Shown here: in pieces, positions 1 to 10,983 of the stretch | How positions within the stretch are numbered: the first letter of the stretch is position 1 | Layout of the letters: each line of letters opens with the position of its first letter | Origin: Rhizophagus sp. LPA8_4_AMF | Lineage: Eukaryota > Glomeromycota > Glomeromycetes > Glomerales > Glomeraceae | Assembly (NCBI GenBank): GCA_021464525.1 | Contig: JADRCO010000443.1 | Coordinates: forward strand, 1-33,689 | DNA length: 33,689 bases | Reading direction: 5' to 3' | Notes under the pieces: generated by a model | Database searches by the model: none | What the model saw: only the letters and a program-made list of their open reading frames with translations | What the model was told of the DNA's origin: nothing | Made by a program: the position numbers and the translations under genes

Positions 1-116
1 AATTGTGCATTTTTCCGTATCCTTTCAACGGACTATTATGATACGTTATTTCTAAGAAAAAAAATCGTATAAAAACCTTATAAATAACGTATCCAATTTT
101 TTTATAGGGATACGAT
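1..116. repeat. Partial MITE-like inverted-repeat element at window edge
   Basis: A perfect 12-bp inverted repeat, GATACGTTATTT at 40-51 and AAATAACGTATC at 82-93, lies inside a second weaker pair, CCGTATCC at 15-22 and GGATACG near 108-114. Nested inverted repeats of this kind, with no coding capacity, are typical of small non-autonomous DNA transposons. The left end may lie outside the window, so length and target-site duplication cannot be judged. The superfamily is not assigned. Confidence 0.45.
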
Positions 117-781
117 TTTCATCATTACTGTTAAAATATTCAATGTTTTAACAAAACAGATGTATTAATTACATTTAAAATAAAAACTATTGAATAAACT
201 TTAATACATAGTACTAAAATTATTATATTGAAATTAGCAAATAATTTCTTTTGTATGACAAATTATAGTAACATTTTTAACATGATATCAACGGCGAAAT
301 CATGAAGTGTAACATAAGATATTTTTATTATAAATTTTCCGTGTTGTTCAATATTTTACTAGAAAAGTATAACTTTAAAATATCGAATGCTCTATGCATT
401 GCTTCTACGTTGGAAAGAGATTAAGTATTAAGTAGTTTCTGAATTTATTTGCGTATTATATATGGCGAAAAAGTGGTTCGTTAAAATGCAAAAAATATTA
501 CTTTAAACTGTACAATGATTTACGGAGTCAAGTCTAACTTAAACAAGACAATTAATTAAATTAAGTCTAAAGGAGGGAGTATCTTAACACATTGAATTTT
601 ATAATAGGAAGTTTCTCACTCATTTTACCAATCAACCTAAGTACATTAGCGATCGATTACTGATCGTGGCGTAAAATATTAACATCCACGTGTCATTTCA
701 GAGTCATGTGACAATTATTTGTTTAAATTCTGGATTTTGTCGATCTGTATTATTCTTTCTGGGAATTTTTGTAAAAGGAAA
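117..781. other. Intergenic region upstream of first BTB-TLDc gene
   Basis: AT-rich with no convincing coding frame. A TTG-initiated extension of the downstream frame back to 719 is open but not BTB-like, so I treat it as 5' leader. No clear TATA box or upstream element could be assigned. Confidence 0.5.
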
Positions 782-2175
782 ATGTCTTACGAAAATTGGC
801 AAGAAGTCATTAACGATTTTGAAAATTTACTCGAAACTGGAGAGGGATATGATGTTATAATCTATTCTGATCAAAATGAAAAAGTGATACATGCACATTC
901 ATTTATTTTAAATACTAGATCAAAATATTTACGTGCAGAACTATCAAAAGAAAATATTGAAAAAAAAGATGAAAAATTTATTTTAAGGAAACCTAATATT
1001 TCTCATCATTACTTGTTAATTATATTAAGATATATTTATAGTGGAAGGGTAGATTTAACGAAATTGCAAGCTTTTGACATATTAAACCTTTTAATAATTG
1101 TACAAATATTTGACATTAAATCGTTAATTATTTGTATTAAAGAACATTTGATTAAACACCAATATGATTTTATACGACAGAATCCGGTAGAAATACTTGA
1201 ATATACTTATCAACATAAATTACTTTCAGATCTTTATAATATTTGTATTGAATATATCTGCGAAAACCCAGAAGTATTATTTTATTCAAATAAATATTTT
1301 AGTTTAAAAGCACCTATATTAGAATTACTTTTAAAACGAGATGATCTATTATCAGATGAAATCGATATATGGAATAATTTATTGAAATGGGGATTAGCGC
1401 AACATTCTAATATTTCACAAGATTTTACTAAATGGAACAAAGAACAAATCAAAATGATGGAAAGAACCCTTCATAGATTTATTCCTTTAATCAGATTTTA
1501 TGATATTTCTTCAAAAGATTTTTTTTATAAAGTATTACCATACAAAGAATTATTACCTGGTCAATTGGTATATAAAGTACAAGAATTTCATATGGTTCCA
1601 GATAAAAATTTGGATCTTGACATACAATCTCCCAGACAATCAAAATTTTTTGATGATTCTGTTTTAATTAATTTACGACATTTTGTCCTATTTGCTAGTT
1701 GGATTAATAAGAAAAATATTTCAATAAAAAATATTCCGTATAAATTTAATTTACTTTATCGTGCTAGTAGAGATGGTATAACAGTTGAAGAATTTCATTC
1801 TAAATGTGATGATAAAGGAGCCAATATTTTAATCATTAAAATTAAAAATTCCAGTCAAATAGTTGGAGGTTATAGTCCAATTGATTGGAATACGAGATTC
1901 AAATTTGGACAGACACCAAATAGTTTTATATTTTTATTTGGCGATTACAAAATATTAATACAGGCAAAATTGGTAGGGTCAAAAATCAAAAATATGCAAT
2001 ATGGTGTTCTGATGATAGACTACAATTTGGTCAAAATCTTAATGGTAGCAGTGATATAATGATTTATAATTATGGTGAATGTTATACTTATCCTAATGAT
2101 TATCCTGATATTAATATTCCAAGAAATTTTGTTGCTGATGATATTGAAGTGTTTCAAGTGGTTCAGATAGTTTAA
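782..2175 (+). CDS. BTB-BACK-TLDc domain protein, intronless, one frame change near the C terminus
   Basis: The start is the ATG at 782 (MSYENWQEV), which matches the start region of the sister genes. Order: BTB (about residues 18-95, with GYDVIIY and HAHSFIL), BACK-like helices (about 100-250, with LLLKRDDLLSDEIDIW), then TLDc (about 310 to the end, with LLYRASRDG, CDDKGANI and IVGGYSPIDW). The frame ends early at 2059. From about 1950 the expected tail continues in the +2 frame (NINTGKIGRV through YPDINIP to EVFQVVQIV) and stops at 2175. One A missing from the A-run at 1949-1952 explains this, and the two parts span 464 codons, the family's usual length. The intron present in every other copy, at the codon ending at 1030, is absent. 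Known for the families: BTB-BACK proteins often bring substrates to Cullin-3 ligases, and TLDc proteins act in oxidative-stress resistance and V-ATPase regulation. A recent pseudogene or a sequencing slip are both possible. Confidence 0.85.
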
Positions 2176-3772
2176 ATAGAATAATTATTTGGACTTAAAA
2201 TGAATTGTTTACAAATTAAATATATAATGAAAATTATGTTAGTTTTGTATATCCGAAATATTTATGTTCGGTTTCAGTTTCTTGCTTTATCATTAAAAAT
2301 TCTTTAAAACGCACGATGTATTATTTTATTATTATATTAACAATAAACAACTTGTCAAATTTTGCTATGATTAGAAAGATCAAATAATTTCAAATTATTT
2401 ATATTCTTGATAGTGCCGTACTTTAACCACGTACCATCTATATTTTGATTTATATAGCAAAATAAGCATCTTTTAATTTAAAAGATGATAATAATGCTGC
2501 TCGATTCCTCCTCATTGAGATGATTTCAATAATCCAACTTTTATTATCCTATGGCTACATCATGAGTTATCATCAATAGAAGGTCGGAAATTAAAAAAAT
2601 AATATACATTCAAAATTGAGCAGTTTAAGCACCTCTATAATGAACTATGAAGTCAATAATCAATGTGAAATTATTTGTTGGAATATTCAAATAATTTTAT
2701 CGGTATTTTATAGTACTTTCCCCACATTTTCCCCACTAGTATCTATTGTTACAAAATATCTTAAGAACTTGAAACACACACGCCACGTACAGTCATGGTA
2801 TATCATGATTATCATTGTTATTTAAATAATAGTAATGATGTTCAAATCGTGAGTGAGTGTGATGCGAGTTTGATGATTATTTATATAATTATATTACGCC
2901 GAAAGAGTCGCACGAAAGATCATAGAATAGAGATGCGATCCTATCCAATCTATTACAGTGCGTCATAACTATAGAAGATTAACTTAGTCCATCATTAGAA
3001 GCCAACATTGAATTAACATTTGGAAGAGTTATTTTCTGACTTTGACAAAAAAAAATAAAAAAAGATGAATTTAAATATTACCTAAGTTCCTCTTCAATGG
3101 TAATTTTTGACCAAATTATATCTAACGAATAGGATGAATTATCAGATAATATTAAACCCATTTTCCTTGTTATTTGATTGAAGTTTACGTATATAGAATT
3201 AAACCTCTTATTTGCTGGATAATTAAATCTTGATATTGTTAAATTCTGAATCATTTAATTTTTTTTATTTCAATATATTCTGTTATTTAATTTCCTTTTT
3301 TTTAGAGTTCAAATTATTTTTTTATCTTCTCAAAATCTAAAACTTTAATTTCATCAATAAGAGTAAAATTTGTTCAAAGAGAAGTCTAAGAAGACGGAAC
3401 GTCGGAACGGGTGCATCATCAAAAAATTCATAAATTTCGTTAGCGAGTTAAAATAAGCTTCAGTGATTTTTTCAATAACATTCTAATTAAAATCTGGAAA
3501 TAATTATCAATAAATTCTTTACTTTCTCTGAATCATAAAATGTAATTAGAAATACATTACATTATAAAGTAATATATAAATTCTATATTTTTTATTTCTT
3601 ATTTCTCTAATTTTTTATTTTATAGAATGGACATAATGTATCATGAAAAGTTTGTGAATCTATACAATACAACATGAACAAATCATCATCTCCTCCATTC
3701 ATCACAGGGTACTTATAATTCGTATAAGGATATAAATCAACACTTATACCCACTAACCCACTTATGATCTTG
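2176..3772. other. Intergenic region between convergent BTB-TLDc genes
   Basis: About 1.6 kb between the 3' ends of two convergent genes. It holds AATAAA-like poly(A) signals such as near 2341, and a perfect palindrome at 2467-2487 with 10-bp arms (CATCTTTTAA) around one T. The longest open frame (2616-2825) has no family resemblance and is probably chance. Confidence 0.5.
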
Positions 3773-5262
3773 TTATTTCTTAATTACTTGAAATACTTCA
3801 TATTCTTCCACTACAAAATTTGCTGGTATATCTATATTAGGATAATAATCTCTACTACAATTATATGCCCAATTATTAGAATCAGGACAGTTTAAACTAC
3901 CTAACTCTGGCCCATAATTATTACCACAATAAACGGCCATACTTGCATTAATAACATAACCTAATTTTGCTGTAGAAATATTATTTCCATTCATAAAATT
4001 AAATAAAAAACTATCTGTAGTGCTTCTTCGACCACAATTCCCACCCCAATCAAGTGGATTATAACCTCCAATTAATTTTGTTGAATTTTGAATTTTTGCT
4101 ATCCAAATAGTAGCTCCTTTATTATCACAATTTTTATGAAATGATTTAACATCAAATCCATCTCTATTTGAATTATATAATAATTTAAATTCGTAAGGAA
4201 TACTTTTTTTGTTATAATGTAAAGAATCTTTTTTATCAATCCATGATGCAAAAATGGATATATGTTTTGATTCAATTAATGTTGAATCAAGTTTAGGTTT
4301 TCTTGAAGGTGGAATGCTATTTTTAGGGTTCATATCAGGAACTATAAAAAATTCTAAAAGATCATGAATTAAGTCTTTTGGTAAAATATCTTTATAATTA
4401 TATACCTTGTAAAAGAAATCTTTAGGTTTGAAATCATAAAATCTAACTAAAGGAATAAATCTGTGTAATTCCTTCTCCATCTTTGTAATATCCTCTTTAC
4501 TCCATTTTGTTGGATCATCTATTATATTTTGTCGTGAAAAACACCATTTCAATAAACTTTCCCAAATCTCAATTTCATCCATATTTAAATCATCCCGTTT
4601 TATCAACAATTCTAATAATGAAGCTTTTAAATCAATAAATTTATCTGAATTAAATAAAATTTTAGGTTCTTCACAAATTTTTTCAAGACAAAAATTCCAT
4701 AAATCAATAAAGGTTTCATGTTGATAAATGATTTCAAGAATACCAGTAGGATTTTGTTGTAAAAATTCAGTTTGATGTTTAATCAAATATCTTTGAATAT
4801 GAGAAATTAATTGTTGTAAATTAAGTTCATCAACTGCAATTAATAATTTCAAGACTTCTGATCCTTGTAAATTTTTTAATTCAATATTTCCACTATAAAT
4901 GAATCTAAAAATTATTAACGAATCAAATAATTAAAAAAAATTTTTTTTTTTTTTCTTTTTATTAAATACAGATATTAAATACAGAAAATTAAAATTTTTT
5001 ACTTTTACCTAAGAATGATGTTAAATAATTTTGGTGAAATATTTGGTTTTTTGAAAATAAATTTTCCGTCATGTTTTTCGGCCCATTCACTAGAAAATGC
5101 GGTACGAAAATATTGAGATCTAATACATAAAATATTTGAATGAGCGTGAATCTCTTTAACGTTTGGTTCTTCTCCAGCATAAATAATTACATCATATCCT
5201 AATTCCGTTTCAAAAAGTTTTTCATAATCATTGGATAACTCTGCCAAAAATTTTGAAGACAT
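3773..5262 (-). CDS. BTB-BACK-TLDc domain protein (MSSKFL subfamily), two exons
   Basis: Exon 1 is 5262-5009 and exon 2 is 4904-3773, separated by a 104-nt intron (donor GTAAAAG, acceptor TTTTTAG) of phase 2 inside an Arg codon. The joined frame is 461 codons plus stop with no breaks. BTB covers about residues 20-100 (GYDVIIYAGEEPNVKEIHAHS). BACK-like helices cover about 105-245 (ICEEPKILF, KRDDLNMDEIEIWESLLKW, HRFIPLVRFYDF). TLDc covers about 300-461 (LLYNSNRDG, FHKNCDNKGATIWI, LIGGYNPLDW, DSFLF, YPNIDIP, YEVFQVIKK). It is closest to the gene at 23626 and the pseudogene at 19185. Likely an intracellular adaptor or stress-related protein; the substrate is unknown. It begins about 0.9 kb from the 3' end of the SAM-nuclease gene and is transcribed the same way. 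Confidence 0.93.
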
Positions 5263-6188
5263 TTCTTGTTAAATCAAAAATACGAAAAAAAATTTTTTGT
5301 TGAAATTACTAAGACAAAGGTGGTTAATGAACAATTAAAACTGCAGGGGGCAAAAAAAAAACTGTAGATCTTATATTTTTTTTATTTTTTACGATGATCA
5401 TTATGCTATTACTAAAACAGGAAAACAAGAAATAATTACTGCGGGATTTTTTATTCGTGCAGGATAATAGGATAATACCTGCTTATATAAAAAAAAATTA
5501 GTCTGTTAACATAATTATTTATTCGTAATTTCATTGTAATTCTTCTTAATTTGGGATAGAAAAAATTCAATAACAAAAATAGTATATAATTATTGTAATA
5601 TCAATTCATAGTTTACCCTAATTAAGTTAATAAGTGACAGCACTTTATTGTAAATTTGCTAATACTAAAGATGATTGTTATGCATTTCTTTGCTTTTCTG
5701 ATGATAAACTAACTTTATATATTATATCAATGGCATAATATTGATTCGAAAGAATAATATTACGGTATTTACAGCAGAAATAAACAAAATTCGTGAGAAA
5801 TATAATATATCTTCATAATAATAATTGAGGCAAAGATAATAATTATACTGGAGCCAATGGTGTGATTTATATTTTCTAGTATGATAATATCACGCTAAAT
5901 ATTTCGGATTTAAGAAGAAAACTATTACAAATACGAAAAGCAAAAATTTCCATTTTTTTGTTAATGCTGTATATCACATATGTAACAAATTATTTTTGTA
6001 TTAAATAAATTATAATTTATTATCGTTCGTAACATTTCTATAAAAAAAAAAGTGCAAAATAATATAAAATAAACTTATTACGTACTCTCGCGTGGTGCTA
6101 CACTAACATCTATCTATAAGTTAAATTCTCTATATTTATGTAAAAGATATCGCTATTATAAATATTTCAATTCTATTTAGACTAATAT
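5263..6188. other. Intergenic region upstream of BTB-TLDc gene
   Basis: AT-rich and without a supported coding frame. It contains the promoter of the gene that starts at 5262 and the 3' flank of the nuclease gene that ends at 6189. No repeat or RNA gene was recognised. Confidence 0.5.
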
Positions 6189-7690
6189 TTAAACATTAAA
6201 ATAACATATATCTGTTGTGATTGGGCCATAAGACCGAGCCAAGATTCGACGAGTACCAACAGACATAATAACATATCCCATCAGTTGTCCTGAATCTTTC
6301 ATAGTTTCGGTGGCACCAACTCGTGGGTCGTAAACTCCAGAATCAACATATCCTTTAACTGGACCTCTTGTAATTACTCTAATATAGTTTTGTAACTGTC
6401 GAATACCATTGTTCATGATTTCTCTTACTGTTGTTATCGTTCTTGAATTTTCTAACATATATTTTCTATTTAGCACTGTATCATCATCTTCCTCTTCAAG
6501 CTTTTTATCCAAGTCATACAACTCGGTTGTTTTGAGAGATTTTGTAAAACGTCCATTACTTCCGCTCCTCAAACCTGTTAATTTAATATATTTTAATTCC
6601 AGAACGATGCTCGGATTATCCTTTCCACCAGGGATAAAGACATCAACAAAACCAAAGCGTCCATTATACTTTTGCTTCGTTCCATCAACTATGAGACGGA
6701 GCTCAGGAACACGAAATATTAAAGGAAGAAGCATTTCTATAACGGCTTGAAATACGGCCTCATTCATAGATTTCAATGACATCATTGACCTGGATTGGAA
6801 ATGCCTTTTGATAAGATTAATCAAATAATTAATATCTCCTTTAGCAAGGCAATTGTATGCAAGTTCTTTATGATGACTACATATATCCTCATTTGACGAT
6901 AGAATGTTCGTGTTGACCTTTCAAACAAGAAATATATAATGAAACTTATGAAATTGAGACATCAGGATCAAAGATATTGCATCGATTTTAAGACATACCT
7001 TATTGTTCGTATTATCCACATCCATTTCACTACTTTCCAATATTGACTTTACATTTGTAGCGTTAGAAAATTTTAGAACCTTTGTCGGATTTTCATACCC
7101 TTGTTCTTGTTCTACTACCCTTTTTTTTCCTTTTCCTTGAGTGAATTGTTCAATTTGCTGTTGGATTACTAATATACATGGAATTGATAAGTTTAATGTA
7201 TTCAGGAAAGTAAAATTATGAAGAACTAGACATAATAATTTACTTTGAACATATAAAGTGAACTATAATTTAAAAAAATTAAATCGATTTGTATAAACCG
7301 AATAATTTTCTATCTTATAATATGTGAAATTATTTAAGTCGAGTACTTACCAGATTTTTGGAGTAGCTCTTCAACCGATGTTAGCTTATCCTCTAATGCA
7401 TTTAGCCGTACTTCTTGAGCATTTGAAGTTTTCTCTTCATTTTTGAGATTCTTAATCAGTTCTAGAATTATTATTGATGGTCCTCCTTTCAAACCGAAAC
7501 TTCTGAGATGTTCATTAGTTAACGAAAGTAAGGCCAAACCGGAAATCTCTTCATTTTCAATAATTTTAATATGATTTTCATTAAGAGACAACTCGCCTTT
7601 CTTTGATTCTAAAAATTTGATAACTTTCTCTGGACTCCAACTTTTTATTTCTTCAGTCAAGAAATGAGGATTTTGTTGTAAAGTAGACAT
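6189..7690 (-). CDS. SAM domain - coiled coil - PD-(D/E)XK nuclease-like protein, three exons
   Basis: Exon 1 is 7690-7351 (donor GTAAGT, phase 1). Exon 2 is 7168-6999 (acceptor TATTAG, donor GTATGT, phase 0). Exon 3 is 6917-6189 (acceptor TTGAAAG). Joined, they give 412 codons without a break. Residues about 14-80 form a SAM domain (SWSPEKVIKFLESKKGEL, EEISGLALLSLTNEHLRSFGL). A short heptad-like stretch follows (NALEDKLTSVEELLQK). Exon 2 is charged and low in complexity. The C-terminal half resembles the PD-(D/E)XK domain of the DUF1703/PDDEXK_9 type: SMNEAVFQ helix with Glu223, GRFGFVDVF with Asp262, and IVLELKY with Glu277 and Lys279, then a conserved helix (NNGIRQLQNYI) and a GYVIMSVGTRRIL strand. 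The catalytic set D...E-x-K looks intact. SAM domains mediate oligomerisation or protein and RNA binding; the nuclease target is unknown. A restriction-like fold without activity is also possible. Confidence 0.82.
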
Positions 7691-7772
7691 GTTAAAGGTT
7701 TCTCTATCGAATTTCTGTTTGAAAGGAGGAATTTATTGTAAAGTAGACGTTTCGAAAGTTTCTTTGTTGAAT
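7661..7772. repeat. 60-bp tandem duplication across the SAM-nuclease start codon
   Basis: Segments 7661-7712 and 7721-7772 match with a period of exactly 60 bp and few differences. On the minus strand the inner copy encodes the real start (MSTLQQNP). In the outer copy the ATG is ACG and the frame reads TSTLQ then a stop. The 5' end of the gene was therefore duplicated and only the inner copy can serve as the start. Confidence 0.75.
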
Positions 7773-9622
7773 AAAATTCATTATTTTAATAGATCGGCGT
7801 ATTTGAAAGAGGATTATCATTTCTAAATATCTTTCAATCCTTAATTTATGTTGATTACTGTGAACCGATTCACAAGGTCTGGTGACATAAACATTTCTTT
7901 CCTTAAAAAGTTAATTTGTACTAATTTTTTTTTTGTAAAAAAAAAACGGAATTTTTGGCATTGTTTTTAGGTAATTTTATGAAGATGTAACAAAAAATGA
8001 AATAAATATTTTTAATTTTGTGATATCATCCGCTAAGTGGCTGAGAATGCCAGTTAAGCCTATTGAGATGTAAGTCGCCGACTAAGATTTTTACGGCTTT
8101 ATGGCTGAATCCAACAAAGTCACGAATTTTTTTTTGACTCTTGTCAAATTTACAAAAATATTACTCCTTGAAAGATAATCCCCTTCATGTATTTCTTTCT
8201 TTCTTACAAATACATCTTACTGCTGTTGTGAATTATAAAGACAAAGTAATTGTGATTATACTTTTTGTTCAAGAAAAAAGAAAAAGAAAATAAAGTAAAA
8301 TAAAAATATTTCAAGTTTTCATTATTAAATTACTTTCTTAATAATTAATTAATTATATATATTTCATAAAGGTTGGTATTAATTATTATTATGATGATTG
8401 TGTTTGATTACTGTTATGGCATCAATTTTGCAGTATTGATAGTTATCATCAAATTTAATTAATAGCTCTATCGAAATATCTACTATTAATGTTTCTTGAC
8501 GAACTATTTCGAGCAACTAACGTAAGTAATTCTTAAATATTTAATTTTTCAATTTAATTACAATCGTAATAGAATTAATATTTTATTTTCTTGATTTTCT
8601 TAGGGTGGAGTGGTAAGGTATATGGAAATATCCCGGAGCTTAAAAAAAGAATAAAGGAAACGTTAAAGGAAGTTTATAGTAGGGAATTCTACTCTTTTTG
8701 ATCTCAATTGGAAAGGAGTGCTGTATGAAAATGTTGAGTTATAGTCATAGAGATATTAAGATGAAAATTTTTTTAAAAAAATAAATATTACATTTTTTTT
8801 ACATTAATGTTGAGCTCTCATTTATTTGGTGTTTTCGATTAAATAAATTTGTTTACTAATAAATATTGCAATTTATTTTTATTCGTATCACGAAAGTAAT
8901 ATTTATAAATTGTTCTTTCTTTATCCAAATGTAAAATAAAAATGTATTTAATATATAGTCAGTTTCGATATACCCGATATTCAAGATATATATTAAAATT
9001 CGATATAACGATATAATGATAAATTCACTATAGAAATATTAGTATAATTTTTGATAACGATATTTTCTTAAAGATTTTATGGATCCTTGACATATCGTTT
9101 ATATTTGAATTTGACTGTGCGGTATTTAACTGATTTTTGAATTATTTCAGGAAAATATTTTTGTATGTGTAAAATAGTGCGTTTTTTCGTTGATGTTTGA
9201 TCTTTAGTATCCTTTTGTACGCAATTAAACAACATAATGACATAAAACTTACAAAATTTAACGTTTAAGGATCCTTTAAGAATTAAGTTAAACAACTTGC
9301 AAATATTAATTTTTTTTAAATTTACTGATTACAATATTTTACCAGTATTTACAGTATATGCTACGGAAGAAAAAATAAAATCAAGACGCTACATATCACC
9401 GATAGATGAAACCAACTAAAAGATAAAGCGAAACATCTGGTAAAAATGTTCAAGAGCGTTATATTTTATGTAAAAAAAATATTTGAAGTACATTCAACTC
9501 TAAAGTATTTAACATGAGATTTTAAAAGAAACATCTATACGTAATTATTTTTTAACCCAAATGAAGATACATACATATTCTGTGCCTTTTATAAAGAATT
9601 CCAACGTATGATTCGTAGAATA
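7773..9622. other. Intergenic region with a tRNA-like relic
   Basis: About 1.85 kb without a supported protein gene. It contains the tRNA-like segment at 8030-8125, an imperfect short palindrome near 7860-7875 (GTGAACCGATTCAC) and several scattered CGATAT words at about 8965-9065. The open frame at 9077-9295 shows no recognisable family. Confidence 0.5.
8030..8125 (+). other. Degenerate class II tRNA-like or tRNA-derived SINE-like segment
   Basis: An A-box-like stretch (TGGCTGAG at 8038-8045, then GTTAAG) is followed by GACTAAGAT in the anticodon region and by GGCTGAATCC at 8103-8112. The last resembles the B box GGTTCGAATCC with one base lost. Length and order fit a Ser/Leu-type tRNA with a long variable arm, and a T-rich run follows. 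The acceptor arms do not pair, so it is not an intact tRNA. It may be a decayed tRNA copy or a SINE head. Confidence 0.35.
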
Positions 9623-10983
9623 TCATTTTTTGATTACTTGAAATACTTCATAATCATCAATTTCAAACTTATTTGGAATATCCAAATTGGGATAAGAAGA
9701 AGGAGTTGGTGGAATTGAACTCCATTCACCATTTTGATTCATAGCTAAATTATTACTCATAGCAAGAGAATTATAAGAACCAAATATAGGACCCCAATTA
9801 TTATAACACCTTATAGCATGCTTTGAAAGAATTACTCTACCAATTTTACCAGAATTAACATCATTATAATCATCAAATAAAAATATAAAACTATCATTTG
9901 TCGATTTACTATTCCTTCCTTTCCAATCTAATGGATTATAACCACCAACTAATTGATTAGAATTTTTAATTTTCGCTATTATAATCGTTGCACCTTTATT
10001 ATCACATTTATAATGAAAAGAATTACCATCAAATCCATCTCTACTTCCACGTAATAAAAGTTTGAAATTATATTGAATAAATTTTCTTGATTTTTGATTA
10101 TTATCCTTTTTATTAATCCAATTTAAAAATAATGAATAATAAAGATCTTTTTGTGTAATAATAGAAGAATCAAGTTCGGTTGATTCTGAATTTAAATTGG
10201 AAAAATATCTTTTAATTTCTTTTGGTAATAATTTTTCATAAGGGATTATCCTTTCAAAATAATCTTTACAAGAAATATTATCAAATCTAATTAATGGAAT
10301 TAAATTATTTATCGTATCTTTCATCATTTCAATATCATTTTCGGTCCATCTTGAAGGTACAAATTCAATAGTAGGATTTTGAGCATGAGTCCATCTAATA
10401 AGATAATCCCAAATATCAATTTCTTCTAATTCAAGTTTATCTTGTTGAAGTAATAATTCTAATATACGTGGAGGCATAGTTGAAAATCTTTCGATTTCAA
10501 ATAAAATTTCCGTCTCTTGACAAATTATTTTGATACAATAATCTCTTATTTTATCAAATGCAAGTTCATCCGTTGCTTTTAAAAATTCTAAATATTCTAT
10601 TTTTTCAAATTTATCAAAATTTACCTCTCCACTATAAATGTATCTTTTTTTTAAAAAAAAAGGAAAAAAAGATTCATGTAAGCAAAAAAAAAACATATAT
10701 AATTTTATTGTAACAATAAAAAAAAATGATGATACCTAAGAATAATTTGAAAAATTTTTCCCGAAATATTTGGCTTTCTTAAAATATACATTCCATTACT
10801 TTTTTCTGCCCAAATAGACGAAAGTGCTGTACGAAAGTATTGAGATCGACATCGTAAAATAATTGAATGAGCATGAAATTCTGTTATGTTAGGCTCTTCT
10901 CCAACATAAATCATAACATTATAATCTTCATCGGAATATTGTTGATAATCATCAGTTATATCTTCTTGATAAGTATTCATCAT
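9623..10983 (-). CDS. BTB-BACK-TLDc domain protein with shortened BACK region, two exons
   Basis: Exon 1 is 10983-10736 and exon 2 is 10643-9623. The 92-nt intron runs from GTATCA to an A-rich acceptor (AAAAAAAAG), phase 2 in an Arg codon as in the sisters. The joined frame gives 422 codons. Two ATGs in a row open the gene (10983 and 10980). BTB is normal (DYNVMIYVGEEPNITEFHAHS). After YIYSGEVNFDKFEKIEYLEFLKATDE the family's next 35 or so residues (the VQKHL...GILE..YQHE part) are missing, and the chain rejoins at IICQETEILFE. The TLDc domain is complete (LLLRGSRDG, CDNKGATIIIAKI, LVGGYNPLDWKG, GPIFGSYN, YEVFQVIKK). The short BACK may alter the geometry between a BTB-bound ligase and the TLDc domain (inference). 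The acceptor is the weakest in the set. Confidence 0.9.

Noticed and set aside
719-781. TTG-started N-terminal extension of the first gene, hydrophobic and signal-like
   Set aside because: It has no ATG, no counterpart in the sisters, and the ATG at 782 aligns with the family start.
6409-6750. 113-residue plus-strand frame with a hydrophobic, Ser-rich start
   Set aside because: It is antisense to the conserved nuclease exon and has no family features.
8965-9065. Repeated CGATAT words as a second pogo-like end
   Set aside because: No CAG terminus, no TA duplication and no inverted partner were found.
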